64,000 bases of DNA, taken from the NCBI RefSeq assembly GCF_024172185.1, contig NZ_JAMZEC010000001.1, forward strand, positions 248,001 to 312,000, read 5' to 3'. Positions 8,341 to 17,220 of the stretch are shown one piece after another; position 1 is the stretch's first letter; every line of letters starts with the position of its first letter. The position numbers were made by a program, and so were the translations under genes. The notes beneath the pieces were generated by a model. That model made no database searches. It was given only the letters and a program-made list of their open reading frames with translations, and was not told the DNA's origin. Source of the DNA: Nonomuraea roseoviolacea subsp. carminata. GTDB lineage: Bacteria; Actinomycetota; Actinomycetes; Streptosporangiales; Streptosporangiaceae.

Positions 8341-9738
8341 TCAGGGCGGGCGGATGTTGGCGTTGAGGTGGAAGACGTTGCCGGGGTCGTAGACCGCCTT
8401 CACCGCCGCCAGCCGGGCGTACTTCGCCGCCCCGTACGCGCGGCGCACCCGGTCCGCGTCCGCCTCCACCTGGAAGTTCACGTACGAGCCGGGGCCCGTG
8501 GCGTGCGGGAGCATCGCCTGCCAGGCGGCCCGCGACCACGCCCGCCCGGCCGGCAGCGCCTCGGGCGTCGGCGTCAGCGCCATGAACGACAGCGTGTGGT
8601 GCGGCGCCCGCGACCCGCCGTAGGCGGTGGCGGCGTCGTCCATGTCCGAGAACGCCCCGTCGAGCCGGAACGCCGGCACGAACGACATCGGCGAGGTCTT
8701 GCGCGCCGCCTGTTCGTTCAGCGTGGCCGCCGCCCCGGGGCCGATCACGGTCACGTCCAGCGCCCGCTCGTAGGCGTGGACGCCCCAGGGGGCGGCGTCG
8801 TCCAGGAGCCTCTGCAGCCGCGTGTACGGCATGGCCTCGGCGAACGCGAACAGCGGCCGCAGCGCCCGCGCCGCCCGCGCGGCCGTGGCCGCGTGCTCCT
8901 CCGCCGAGCCGAAGCCGGCGATCAGCAGGGCGTGGCCGAGCCGGCCCCGGTGCCGCGGCGGCACGAGCGGCAGCGGGGGCGCGCTCAGGCCGCACGCCGT
9001 CAGCACCCCGGCGCGCCGGGGCAGCCCGGCGATCGTCTCCTCGGCCGCCGCCAGCGCCTCCGTCCCGCGCTCGATCTCCCAGAACAGCAGCGCGAGGTGG
9101 ACCTCGGGCCCCACCGGGTGCAGGCGGAAGGTGAAGCCCGTGACGACGCCGAAGTTGCCGCCCCCGCCGCGCAGGGCCCAGAACAGGTCGGGGTGGTCGC
9201 GGGGCGAGGCGTGGACGTACTCGCCTCCCGCCAGCACCACGTCGGCCGACAGCAGGTTGTCGGCGGTGAGCCCGTGCGTCCGGGTCAGCCAGCCGAACCC
9301 GCCGCCCAGCGTCAGCCCGCCGACGCCCGTGTGGCTGACCGTGCCGCCTGGTGTCGCCAGGCCGTACGCCTGCGTGGCGGCGTCGAGGTCGGCCCAGGTG
9401 GCGCCGCCCTCGCAGACGGCGCGGCGGGTGCCCGGGTCCACGCGGACGCGGCGCAGCGCGCTCAGGTCGAGCATGAGGCCGCCGGAGGTCACGGCTGAGC
9501 CGCCGAAGTTGTGGCCGCCGCCGCGTACCGAGATCTCCAGTTCCTCCTCGCGGGCGAACCTGACGGCCGCCGACACGTCGCCGGGGCCGGCGCAGCGGAC
9601 GATCGCGGCGGGCCGGTGGTCGACGGCGCCGTTCCAGACGGCGCGGGCGGAGTCGTAGAGGGCGTCCTGCTCCGTGATCACGCGCCCGGCGCAGCGCTCG
9701 CGCAGCGCCTCCAGCTCACGCCTGATCAGCCGAACCAT
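8341..9738 (-). CDS. FAD-binding oxidoreductase, berberine-bridge-enzyme-like (PCMH/BBE)
   Basis: The 465-residue flavoprotein has an N-terminal PCMH FAD domain (VRGGGHNFGGSAV carrying the His expected to be linked to the FAD 8-alpha position, then GVGGLTLGGGFGWLTR) and a C-terminal BBE segment (AAVKAVYDPGNVFHLNANIRP). The second covalent Cys used by bicovalent members is not seen near the TPGGTVSHTGVGG segment, so mono-covalent attachment is likely. These oxidases act on sugars, phenols or secondary-metabolite intermediates; no biosynthetic cluster surrounds it. Start ATG 9738 begins MVRLIRRELEALRERC, a usual N-terminus. It is divergent from the phosphopantetheinyl transferase gene. Confidence 0.9.
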   Translation of the reverse strand: MVRLIRRELEALRERCAGRVITEQDALYDSARAVWNGAVDHRPAAIVRCAGPGDVSAAVRFAREEELEISVRGGGHNFGGSAVTSGGLMLDLSALRRVRVDPGTRRAVCEGGATWADLDAATQAYGLATPGGTVSHTGVGGLTLGGGFGWLTRTHGLTADNLLSADVVLAGGEYVHASPRDHPDLFWALRGGGGNFGVVTGFTFRLHPVGPEVHLALLFWEIERGTEALAAAEETIAGLPRRAGVLTACGLSAPPLPLVPPRHRGRLGHALLIAGFGSAEEHAATAARAARALRPLFAFAEAMPYTRLQRLLDDAAPWGVHAYERALDVTVIGPGAAATLNEQAARKTSPMSFVPAFRLDGAFSDMDDAATAYGGSRAPHHTLSFMALTPTPEALPAGRAWSRAAWQAMLPHATGPGSYVNFQVEADADRVRRAYGAAKYARLAAVKAVYDPGNVFHLNANIRPP

Positions 9739-9895
9739 GGCGCACCCCCGGCCGTTCCCCGGAGCTGGGCGGACATCACCCCATCCTAGTTTTCGGGGGC
9801 TCAGCCGGGCGTCGCCCACCGGTGAAATCCTGGTCATGCGCTCCGGTCCGCCGTTCCCGGCCGCGGCCCGCCGCCGGGGCCGTAAGATCGCGAAG

Positions 9896-10504
9896 GTGAC
9901 GATCGGCCCCGTGGCAATGGGGGGACGCCCCGACCAGGTGCGCGCCCCCGAGGACTGGCTCACTCCCGTCGAGAGGGAGCGGGCCGCGCGGTTCGCCTTC
10001 GCCGCCGACCGCGCCGCGTTCGTCGCCGCCCACCTCCTCGTACGGCAGTGCGCGGCCGCCGCTCTCGGCGCCCGCCCGGAGGAGCTGACGCTGGCGCAGC
10101 ACTGCGACGTCCACGGCCCCGGCCACGGCCGGCCGTCGATCGAGCAGGCGCCCTCCCTCGGCGTCAGCCTCAGCCACACGCGCGGCTACGTCTGCGCGGC
10201 GGCGGGCGACGGCCGGGTGGGCGTGGACGCGGAGCGCGTGCCGGCGGGCCCGTTCGACGCGGCGCTGGCGGAGATCGCGCTGACCCCCGCCGAGCTCCGG
10301 CGCGTCACCGGCAACGACGCGCTGATCCGCCTGTGGGCGCGCAAGGAGGCGCTGATCAAGCGGGGCGAGCTGGCGCTGGACCGGCTGCGCGCCGCCGAGA
10401 TCGACTGGACGGGGCGCCACGTGCTGGAGTGGACGGCCGAGGAGGACGTCGTGGTGGCCGTCGTCACAGACATGCCCTGTCGCCGGCTGCCGCTTCCCTC
10501 GTAA
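9896..10504 (+). CDS. 4'-phosphopantetheinyl transferase, Sfp type
   Basis: The enzyme moves the phosphopantetheine arm of CoA to carrier-protein domains of polyketide, nonribosomal peptide or fatty-acid synthases. Of about 202 residues, the magnesium/CoA signature GVDAERV and the distal WARKEALIKRGE helix (WxxKEAxxK) are intact, as is VSLSHTRGYVCAAA. The N-terminal half is the usual ERERAARFAFAADRAAFVAAHLLVR. The start is uncertain: GTG 9896 gives a family-length protein, while ATG 9836 would add 20 Arg-rich residues. No synthase genes lie in the window, so it probably serves clusters elsewhere. Confidence 0.88.
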   Translation: MTIGPVAMGGRPDQVRAPEDWLTPVERERAARFAFAADRAAFVAAHLLVRQCAAAALGARPEELTLAQHCDVHGPGHGRPSIEQAPSLGVSLSHTRGYVCAAAGDGRVGVDAERVPAGPFDAALAEIALTPAELRRVTGNDALIRLWARKEALIKRGELALDRLRAAEIDWTGRHVLEWTAEEDVVVAVVTDMPCRRLPLPS

Positions 10505-10597
10505 GCTGGACAGATGTTCTGCAAGAAGGCTCCGGACCTCCGGCCGGCCTGTTGATCATCGAAGTGGCATCACTCAGCGTGCGCTAGATTGGAGATC

Positions 10598-11056
10598 ATG
10601 AGCGCGCCCCGCTGGCTTTCCCCCGCCGAACAGCGTGCCTGGCGCACCCAGCTTGCCGTGCACAAGCTGCTCATGCACCGGCTCGACCGTGAGCTGCAGG
10701 AGCACTCACTGTCCGTGAACGACTACGAGATCCTGGTCAACCTCTCGGAGAGCCCGGGCCGGCGCATGCGCATGAGCGACCTGGCCGACGCCACGATCCA
10801 GTCGCGCAGCCGCCTGTCCCACCAGATCTCCCGCATGGAGGCCAAGGGCCTGGTGTCGCGCGAGGAGTGCCGCGACGACCGGCGCGGCACGTTCGCGGTG
10901 CTGACCGAGGAGGGCTGGGAGACGATCCAGCGCGTGGCGCCCCACCACGTGGCCAGCGTGCGCGAGCACTTCATCGACCGGCTCACCGACGACCAGCTCG
11001 ACGCCCTGGAGCAGGCGTACCGGCCGATCGTCGAGCACCTGAAGAAACTGCGCTGA
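10598..11056 (+). CDS. MarR-family transcriptional regulator
   Basis: The 152-residue protein has the MarR winged-helix fold: an N-terminal dimerisation helix (SPAEQRAWRTQLAVHKLLM), the recognition helix region RSRLSHQISRMEAKGLV and the DR-rich wing ECRDDRRGTFAVLTEEGW. Homologues sense phenolic compounds or oxidants and repress nearby efflux or catabolic genes. Start ATG 10598 follows GGAG closely; TTG 10589 is an alternative. It stands alone upstream of the lipoprotein-MFS operon, in the same orientation, with 88 bp between. Control of that operon is possible but not shown. Confidence 0.9.
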   Translation: MSAPRWLSPAEQRAWRTQLAVHKLLMHRLDRELQEHSLSVNDYEILVNLSESPGRRMRMSDLADATIQSRSRLSHQISRMEAKGLVSREECRDDRRGTFAVLTEEGWETIQRVAPHHVASVREHFIDRLTDDQLDALEQAYRPIVEHLKKLR

Positions 11057-11144
11057 CGCCGCGCCGGGGCCCGCTCGGGCGCCGACACCCAACCGATACC
11101 GGCGAGCCGCGCGCGCGGATCCGGCCGCTCGCTACGATCCGCTC

Positions 11145-11795
11145 ATGCTGAGAAAGCTGCTGCTCGTCGTTCTTGTCGCGCTCGTGTCGGCCTGTTCGTC
11201 GGGTGGCGGCGCGGAGCTTCCCGCCGGCCCCGACCTGATGAAGAAGGCGTCGCAGGCCATGAAGACGGTCAAGTCGGCCTCGTTCACCATCAGCACCGAG
11301 GGCAAGCCGAAGGTCCCGCTGAAGCAGGCCGACGGCCGCCTCACCGCCGCCGGCGACGCCGACGGGACGATCACGCTGGAGGTGCTCGGCAGCCTCCAGG
11401 AGATCACCTTCGCGCTCGTCGGCGACACCGTCCACTTCAAGGGGCCGACCGGCGGGTTCCAGAAGCTGACCCGCAAGGAGCTGGCGCAGCTCTACGACCC
11501 CTCGCTCATCCTGAGCCCCGACAAGGGCGTCCCCCAGTTGCTCGCCACCGCCGGCGACCCGCGCGTGGAGGCGGAGGAGAACGGCGCCTACCGGGTCGCG
11601 ACGACGTTCTCCGGCCCGGTGCTCGGCACGCTGGTGCCCGGCGTCACCCAGGGCGTCAACGGCACCGTCTGGGTGGACAAGGCCACCAGCCGGCTCACCA
11701 AGGTGGTGCTGCCGCTGCAGGACGGCACGGTGACGGTCGCGTTCAGCGACTACGACGCGCCGGTCACGATCACGCCGCCGCCCTCGGCGGGATGA
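11145..11795 (+). CDS. lprG: LppX/LprAFG-family lipoprotein (LprG-like)
   Basis: The 216-residue lipoprotein has a signal peptide ending in the lipobox VSAC (Cys17). The rest matches the LppX_LprAFG fold, a half-barrel that carries acylated lipids: [31 protein letters not shown], a middle [19 protein letters not shown] and a C-terminal [19 protein letters not shown]. Four bases after its stop begins an MFS transporter. In mycobacteria the same pair (lprG with the P55 efflux pump) shuttles triacylglycerides and lipoglycans to the surface. The architecture and coupling support the same partnership here, though the cargo in a bacterium without visible mycolate genes is unknown. Confidence 0.85.
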   Translation: MLRKLLLVVLVALVSACSSGGGAELPAGPDLMKKASQAMKTVKSASFTISTEGKPKVPLKQADGRLTAAGDADGTITLEVLGSLQEITFALVGDTVHFKGPTGGFQKLTRKELAQLYDPSLILSPDKGVPQLLATAGDPRVEAEENGAYRVATTFSGPVLGTLVPGVTQGVNGTVWVDKATSRLTKVVLPLQDGTVTVAFSDYDAPVTITPPPSAG

Positions 11796-11799
11796 GCTG

Positions 11800-13371
11800 A
11801 TGGGCCTCCTCCACAGCGGGGAGCGGCCGGTGCGGGCGGCCCGCGGGGTCGCCCTGGGGGTCGGCGGCGCGGTGGTGCTGCTCGCCGCGCTCGACGCCTA
11901 CGTGGTCGTGACCGTGCTCATCGACATCGCCGAGGACATCGGCATCCCGGTCAACCGCCTGGAGCGGGTCACACCGGTGGTCACCGGGTTCCTGCTGGGG
12001 TACGTGGCGGCGATGCCGCTGCTCGGCCGGCTCTCCGACCGTTACGGCCGCAAGCCCCTCATCCACCTCTGCCTGGCGGCCTTCGCCGTCGGCTCGGTGC
12101 TGACGGCGCTGGCGGCCGGCGAGGTCATGGTGGTCGCCGGCCGGACGATCCAGGGCGTGGCGGGCGGTGCGCTGCTGCCGATCACGATGGCGCTCATCGG
12201 CGACCTGTGGGAGGAGCGGGAGCGGGCCACCGCGCTGGGCGCCGTGGGCGCGGCGCAGGAGCTCGGCAGCGCCCTCGGCCCCCTGTACGGCGGGGCGCTG
12301 GCGAAGATCTCCAGGACGTCGTTCCTGGGGGTGGAGCTGGGCGGCTGGCACGCCATCTTCTGGATCAACGTCCCGCTCGCCGTCCTGGCCGCCGTCGCCG
12401 TCCAGGTCACCGTCCCCTCACCCCGCCCGAAGGAGGTCGCGGGCGATCCGGAGACCGGGGCCGTTGCGGCGGCCGCTCCGGCCGTGGAGCGGATCGACGG
12501 GAAGGGCGGGGCGCTGCTGGCGCTCGCCCTGGCCCTGCTGGTGGCCGGCCTGTACAACCCGGACCCGGCCAAGGCCGTGCTCCCGCCCTGGGGGCTGCCG
12601 CTGATCGGGGCCGGTCTGCTGGTGGGCGCGGTGTTCGTCCGGTGGGAGATCCGCTCCCCCGTACGCCTGCTCGACCTGTCCGGCACCCGCAAGGGCCCGC
12701 TGCTGGCCACCCTGGGCGTCAGCTTCCTGACCGGCGCGGCGCTGCTCGTCACCATGGTGTTCGTCCAGTTCACCGCGCAGACGCTGCTGGAGATGGAGGC
12801 GCTGGACGCGGCCTGGCAGGTGCTGGGCCGGTTCCTGATCGCGCTGCCCGTGGGCGCCCTCGCGGGCGGGCTGCTGGCGCGCCGGCTGGGCGACCGGAGC
12901 GTCGCGGTGGCCGGCCTGCTGGTGGCCGCGGCCGGCTACGCGCTGATGAGCCGCTGGCCCCTCGACCTGGCCGCCGCCCGCACGCAGATGGACGTCGACC
13001 TGGTGATCGCCGGACTCGGCCTCGGCCTGGTCATCGCCCCGGTGTCGGCCGCCGTGCTGCGCGTGACACCGGCCGCCCAGCACGGCGTGGCCTCCGCCGC
13101 CGTGGTGGTGGCCAGGATGATGGGCATGCTGATCGGCATCGCGGGCGTGTCGGCCTGGGGGTTCTACCGGTTCCAGTCGCTGACCGCGCACCTGGACACG
13201 CCGCTGCCGTTCGGCGTCGACCCGGCGGTGTACGCCCGCAGGATGGCGGACTACCTGGCCCGGGTCGACGCCGCGCTGCACCTGGAGTACACCGAGATGT
13301 TCCTGGTGACGGCGGTGCTGTGCCTGCTCGGCGCCGCGGCCGCCCTCTTCATGCCCCGGCGCGGCGCCTGA
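11800..13371 (+). CDS. MFS transporter, P55/DHA2-like, partner of the LprG-like lipoprotein
   Basis: The 523-residue integral membrane protein shows about 14 hydrophobic segments, typical of the DHA2 drug/H+ antiporter branch. It has motif D1 ([14 protein letters not shown]) in TM1, motif A ([11 protein letters not shown]) between TM2 and TM3, and the long central loop. Mycobacterial P55, its likely counterpart, exports lipids and drugs together with LprG. Start ATG 11800 lies four bases after the lipoprotein stop, so translation is probably coupled. The operon converges on the AspRS gene, with only a small duplicated segment between. Confidence 0.87.
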   Translation: MGLLHSGERPVRAARGVALGVGGAVVLLAALDAYVVVTVLIDIAEDIGIPVNRLERVTPVVTGFLLGYVAAMPLLGRLSDRYGRKPLIHLCLAAFAVGSVLTALAAGEVMVVAGRTIQGVAGGALLPITMALIGDLWEERERATALGAVGAAQELGSALGPLYGGALAKISRTSFLGVELGGWHAIFWINVPLAVLAAVAVQVTVPSPRPKEVAGDPETGAVAAAAPAVERIDGKGGALLALALALLVAGLYNPDPAKAVLPPWGLPLIGAGLLVGAVFVRWEIRSPVRLLDLSGTRKGPLLATLGVSFLTGAALLVTMVFVQFTAQTLLEMEALDAAWQVLGRFLIALPVGALAGGLLARRLGDRSVAVAGLLVAAAGYALMSRWPLDLAAARTQMDVDLVIAGLGLGLVIAPVSAAVLRVTPAAQHGVASAAVVVARMMGMLIGIAGVSAWGFYRFQSLTAHLDTPLPFGVDPAVYARRMADYLARVDAALHLEYTEMFLVTAVLCLLGAAAALFMPRRGA

Positions 13372-13415
13372 GCGGGCGGCGCGCCGGGGCGGGGACGCGG
13401 CGGCCGGGCGGACGA

Positions 13416-13472
13416 CGCGTCAGGGTGAGAGGCGGTGGCTGAGCCGGCCGCGCGTCAGGGTGAGAGGCGGTG
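13416..13472. repeat. Direct duplication of the 3' end of the AspRS gene
   Basis: A 22-base sequence beginning CGCGTCAGGGTGAGAGG occurs at 13416-13437 and again, identically, at 13451-13472 (period 35). The right copy contains the last 18 bases of the AspRS gene including its stop; the left copy is a spare tail outside the gene. It looks like a tandem duplication formed by replication slippage. Confidence 0.8.
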
Positions 13473-14726
13473 CAGGTCGCGCGGGAACAGCGCCGCCTGC
13501 CTGATGTTGGGCGCGCCCGTCAGGCGGGCCGTCCAGCGTTCGAGCCCGATCGCGAACCCGCCGTGCGGCGGCATCCCGTGCTCGAACGCCTTCAGATACC
13601 CCTCGTACGGCTCCACCGGCTCGCCCCGGGCGGCCAGCGCGTCCAGGTAGTCCTGGTGGCGGTGCAGCCGCTGCCCGCCCGTCACCAGCTCCAGCCCCCG
13701 GAAGAGCAGGTCGAACCCGTTGGAGTGGCCGGGCCGCGCCGGGTCGGGATGCGTGTAGAAGGGCCGCTTGGCCATCGGATAGCCGGTGACGAACAGGAAC
13801 TCCGAGCCGTGCTCGCGCAGCGCCCACTCCGACAGCCACCGCTCCTGCGCGGGCGACAGGTCCGGCTCGCCGTCCCCGCCGCTGAGGCGCTTGGCCTCGG
13901 TGAAGTGGACGGCCGGGATCTCGGCCGGCACCTCGGGCAGGGCGACGTCCAGGGCCTCGACAGCGCGGGCGGCGCGCAGCCGTACCGCCTCCAGCATGCC
14001 CGCCAGGGCCTCGCGCAGGACGGCCATCACGTCGCGGTGGTCGCCGACGAACCCCAGCTCGGCGTCCAGGCTCGTGTACTGGGCCAGGTGGCGCACGGTG
14101 TCGTGCGGCTCGGCCCGGAACACCGGCCCGACCTCGTAGACCCGCTCGAACAAGCCCACCATCGCCTGCTTGAAGAACTGCGGCGACTGGGCGAGGTAGG
14201 CGGGACGGCCGAAGTAGTCGACGGCGAAGACGTTCGCCCCGGACTCGGTGGCCGAGGCGACGAGCTTCGGCGTGTGGATCTCGGTGAACCCGAGCCCGTC
14301 GAGCGCCGCCCGGAACCCGGCCACGCTCGCCGCGGAGATCTCCAGCGGCGCCCGCAGCAGCGGGTGCCGCAGCGCGACGGGCGCGTGGTCGAGGACCACC
14401 GGCAGCTCGGCCGGGACGACGGGCCGGTAGAGGCCGAACGGCGGCGCCTGGGTGGGCTCCGCCAGCACCTCGATGCTGGGGCCGGTGAGCTCGGCTCCGC
14501 CGGGCGCCTGCGTGCCGGACCGGACGACCCCGGTCACCCGGACGACGCTCTCCTCGGCCGGGAGCGCCGTCCCACGCGGGACGACGACCTGGGACACGCC
14601 GCGCCGGTCGCGGACGAGGAGGAAGGACACGGACTTCAGCCGCCGGCGGCGATGGACCCATCCGGCGATCGTCACTCGCTGGCCGGCGTGCTCCTTGAGC
14701 TCCGCCGACAGGACACGAGAGATCAT
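13455..14726 (-). CDS. aspS: Archaeal-type aspartate--tRNA(Asp/Asn) ligase
   Basis: The 423-residue class IIb synthetase charges tRNA with aspartate in the cytosol. An OB-fold anticodon domain (VTIAGWVHRRRRLKSVSFLLVRDR) precedes a catalytic core with QSPQFFKQ, motif 2 (VFRAEPHDTVRHLAQYTSLD) and motif 3 (GFAIGLERWTARL). Length and the lack of the large GAD insertion of bacterial AspRS show the short archaeal/eukaryal type, which often also charges tRNA-Asn for the amidotransferase route. Whether it discriminates cannot be judged. Start ATG 14726 follows AAGGAGTT. Its leader is a T-box riboswitch, so expression should rise when uncharged cognate tRNA accumulates. Most actinobacteria use the bacterial AspRS, so this is likely a second, acquired copy. 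Confidence 0.9.
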   Translation of the reverse strand: MISRVLSAELKEHAGQRVTIAGWVHRRRRLKSVSFLLVRDRRGVSQVVVPRGTALPAEESVVRVTGVVRSGTQAPGGAELTGPSIEVLAEPTQAPPFGLYRPVVPAELPVVLDHAPVALRHPLLRAPLEISAASVAGFRAALDGLGFTEIHTPKLVASATESGANVFAVDYFGRPAYLAQSPQFFKQAMVGLFERVYEVGPVFRAEPHDTVRHLAQYTSLDAELGFVGDHRDVMAVLREALAGMLEAVRLRAARAVEALDVALPEVPAEIPAVHFTEAKRLSGGDGEPDLSPAQERWLSEWALREHGSEFLFVTGYPMAKRPFYTHPDPARPGHSNGFDLLFRGLELVTGGQRLHRHQDYLDALAARGEPVEPYEGYLKAFEHGMPPHGGFAIGLERWTARLTGAPNIRQAALFPRDLHRLSP

Positions 14727-14730
14727 CACA

Positions 14731-14975
14731 ACTCCTTGGAGGATGTGCGTGATCCCTTGGGAGTGCGGGGGAGAAGGGAGCTCCCGGTGCCACCGCACTT
14801 TCGCCGCCCCGGCGAGGGGACGGCCTCGGCGACCCTGTGACGGGGGTCAGGCCGGCGGGGCATTTCCTCCCCGCACTCGGGAGTGTCTTCACCGGGAGGC
14901 GTGGGACCGCCTTCACAGCTGCCGGCGGCTCTCTCGGCCCGCGCGGTCTCCCGGCTACTCGTCTCCGTCCACGTG
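14731..14975 (-). promoter_or_regulatory. T-box riboswitch leader, candidate GAC (Asp) specifier, translational type
   Basis: Read on the minus strand, the leader shows the canonical T-box order. The AGTA motif is at 14959-14956, then a 5' stem arm GCCGGGAG. AGAGAG at 14934-14929 opens the distal stem I hairpin. The returning arm CTCCCGG is at 14898-14892, followed by GAAGACA with a candidate specifier triplet GAC at 14887-14885. The T-box bulge sequence TGGCACC lies at 14792-14786, flanked by complementary arms AGTGCGG (14799-14793) and CCGCACT (14768-14762). ACTCC overlapping the second arm can instead pair with the ribosome-binding GGAGT (14735-14731). This supports tRNA-dependent control of translation start. 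No U-tract terminator is seen. Confidence 0.85.
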
Positions 14976-15052
14976 TTAGCCGTGGATGTTAGCGGCCGGC
15001 CCGGGGACGGGGCAACGGATTAACCCGCGGCCCCGCCCCCCGGGACGACCGG

Positions 15053-16468
15053 CTACTTGCGCTGCTGGGAGGAAGAGGAGGCGCCGCCCTTGCGCTTCTC
15101 GCGGATCTTCATGGTCACCTCGATCGGCGACCCGGCGAAGCCGAACTCCTCGCGGATGCGCCGCTCGACGAAGCGCCGGTACGTCTCCTCCAGCCACCCG
15201 GAGGTGAACAGCACGAACTTCGGCGGCTCGACCGACGCCTGGGTGGCGAACAGGATCTTCGGCTGCTTGCCGCCCCGCACCGGCGGCGGCGTCTGCTGCA
15301 CCAGCTCGGTCAGGAACGCGTTGAGCCTGGCCGTCGGCACCCGCGTGGACCACGACTCCAGCGCCTTCTCCAGCGCGGGGACGAGCCGGTCCACGTGGCG
15401 GCCGGTGCGGGCGGAGATGTTGACCCGCAGCGCCCACGGGGTGCGCACGAGCTGCCGGTCGATCTCCTTCTCCAAGTAGTAGCGGCGGTCCTCGTCGACG
15501 AGGTCCCACTTGTTGAACGCCACGACCATGGCCCGGCCGGACTCGATCACCAGGCCGATGATCCGCAGGTCCTGCTCGGTGAGTGGCTCGCTGGCGTCGA
15601 TGAGCACGACCGCCACCTCCGAGCGGTCCAGCGCGGAGCGGGTGCGCATGGCGGCGTAGAAGTCGGCGCCCTGCAGCTCGCGGTCGCGCCGCCGGATGCC
15701 GGCGGTGTCGACGAAGCGCCAGGTGCGCCCGCCCAGCTCGATCAGCTCGTCCACCGGGTCGCGGGTGGTGCCGGCTATCGGGTCGACCAGCACCCGCTCC
15801 TCGCCGGCGAGCTTGTTCAGCAGCGACGACTTGCCGACGTTGGGCTTGCCGAGCAGCGCCACCCGGGCCGGGCCGCGCTCGGTGGCGAAGGTCTCGCGCG
15901 GCGTCTCGGGCAGCGCGTCGAGCACGACGTCGAGCAGGTCGCCGCTGGAACGGCCGTGCAGGGCCGAGACGGGGTACGGCTCGCCGAGGCCGAGCGACCA
16001 CAGCCCGGCGGCCTCCAGTTCGAGCTGCTGGTTGTCGACCTTGTTAGCGGCCAGGATGACCGGCTTGCCCGCCTGGCGCAGCACCGAGCCGACGATCTCG
16101 TCGGCGTCGGTCGCGCCCACGGTCGCGTCGACCACGAACACGATGACGTCGGCCAGCTCGACCGCGACCTGCGCCTGCTCGGCGATGCGCAGCCCCATGC
16201 CGGTGGCGTCGGGGTCCCAGCCGCCGGTGTCGACGACCGTGAAGCGCCGGCCACGCCAGTTGGCCTCGTACGTCACCCGGTCGCGGGTGACGCCGGGCAC
16301 GTCCTCGACGACCGCCTCGCGGCGGCCGATGATGCGGTTGACCAGCGTGGACTTGCCCACGTTCGGGCGGCCGACGATGGCGACGACGGGCAGCGGGCCG
16401 CTGTCGTCGTGGTCTTCGGACAATGCGAGGTCGTCGAGATCAGCCTCGACCCAGTCCCCCGTAGACAC
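15053..16468 (-). CDS. der: Der (EngA) tandem-GTPase ribosome assembly factor
   Basis: The 471-residue essential GTPase assists late 50S subunit maturation. Two G domains are complete: G1 GRPNVGKS with VDTGG and NKVD in the first, and [19 protein letters not shown] and NKWDLVD in the second. A C-terminal KH-like RNA-binding domain ends in a Lys/Arg/Ser tail. The first 27 residues form an acidic extension common in actinobacterial Der. Start is GTG 16468, with AAGGA about nine bases upstream. It follows cmk by 32 bp in the conserved cmk-der pair and ends the minus-strand core operon. Confidence 0.96.
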   Translation of the reverse strand: MSTGDWVEADLDDLALSEDHDDSGPLPVVAIVGRPNVGKSTLVNRIIGRREAVVEDVPGVTRDRVTYEANWRGRRFTVVDTGGWDPDATGMGLRIAEQAQVAVELADVIVFVVDATVGATDADEIVGSVLRQAGKPVILAANKVDNQQLELEAAGLWSLGLGEPYPVSALHGRSSGDLLDVVLDALPETPRETFATERGPARVALLGKPNVGKSSLLNKLAGEERVLVDPIAGTTRDPVDELIELGGRTWRFVDTAGIRRRDRELQGADFYAAMRTRSALDRSEVAVVLIDASEPLTEQDLRIIGLVIESGRAMVVAFNKWDLVDEDRRYYLEKEIDRQLVRTPWALRVNISARTGRHVDRLVPALEKALESWSTRVPTARLNAFLTELVQQTPPPVRGGKQPKILFATQASVEPPKFVLFTSGWLEETYRRFVERRIREEFGFAGSPIEVTMKIREKRKGGASSSSQQRK

Positions 16469-16500
16469 GTTGTTTCATCCTTAGTGAGTCCCGCACCTGT

Positions 16501-17220
16501 TCAGGCGCGCTCGTAGTGGTGGCCGGCGGGGCCGCTCCGCGCCGCGGAACCACCCCGCTCCTCGACCAGTCTCAGCACCTCCGCGATGACCTGCTGCAGG
16601 TCGAGCGCGGTGGTGTCGAGCTCGATGGCGCCATCCGCCAGCGAGAGAGGATCGGTCTTGCGCGTCGAGTCGATCGTGTCGCGCCTGGCCAGCTCGGCCT
16701 GCTGGGCCTCGACCGTGGTGGTCTCGGCCCCTCCGCCGGACAGCTCCGCGTGACGGCGCCGCGCGCGGGCCTCGGCGCTGGCGGTGAGGTAGATCTTGAG
16801 CGTGGCGTCGGGCGCGACGACCGTGCCGATGTCACGGCCTTCGACCACGATGCCGCCGTCGCCGATGATCTGCCGCTGCAGGGCGACGAGCCGGGCCCGC
16901 ACCTCGGGCACGGCCGCGACCTGCGAGACGGCCCCGGTGACCCGGGCGCCCCGGATGGGGCCCGCCACGTCGACGCCGTCGACGTGGATGGTCGGGGCGT
17001 CGGGGTCGGTGCCGGAGACGATCTCGGGCTCGACGGCCCGCGCCGCGACCGCGTCGGTGTCGGCGGGGTCGACGCCCTGCTCCAGCACCCACCAGGTCAT
17101 CGCCCTGTACATGGCGCCGGTGTCGAGGTAACGCAGCCCGAGGGCCTTGGCGACCCCGCGCGACGCGCTCGACTTGCCCGACCCCGAAGGGCCGTCCATG
17201 GCGACGACCAGACCGGCCAC
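16501..17220 (-). CDS. cmk: Cytidylate kinase
   Basis: The 239-residue cytosolic enzyme phosphorylates CMP and dCMP to the diphosphates. The P-loop DGPSGSGKSSASRGVAKALG, YLDTGAMYRAMTW, VEGRDIGTVVAPDA and the RRDTIDSTRKTDPL lid are all intact. Length is normal; the C-terminal 15 residues (Gly/Ser/Ala-rich) extend slightly past the usual end. Start is GTG 17220, backed by GGAGGAG. It is translated with der, and sits in the actinobacterial tyrA-cmk-der order, although here two glycosyltransferase genes on the opposite strand have been inserted between tyrA and cmk. Confidence 0.96.
   Translation of the reverse strand: MAGLVVAMDGPSGSGKSSASRGVAKALGLRYLDTGAMYRAMTWWVLEQGVDPADTDAVAARAVEPEIVSGTDPDAPTIHVDGVDVAGPIRGARVTGAVSQVAAVPEVRARLVALQRQIIGDGGIVVEGRDIGTVVAPDATLKIYLTASAEARARRRHAELSGGGAETTTVEAQQAELARRDTIDSTRKTDPLSLADGAIELDTTALDLQQVIAEVLRLVEERGGSAARSGPAGHHYERA

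Noticed and set aside
14968-14986. Hairpin with AAC in its loop upstream of the T-box, considered as an Asn specifier
   Set aside because: It lies before the AGTA and AGAGAG stem I landmarks. The triplet in the correct specifier position is GAC, after the returning stem arm. It may be a promoter-proximal palindrome.
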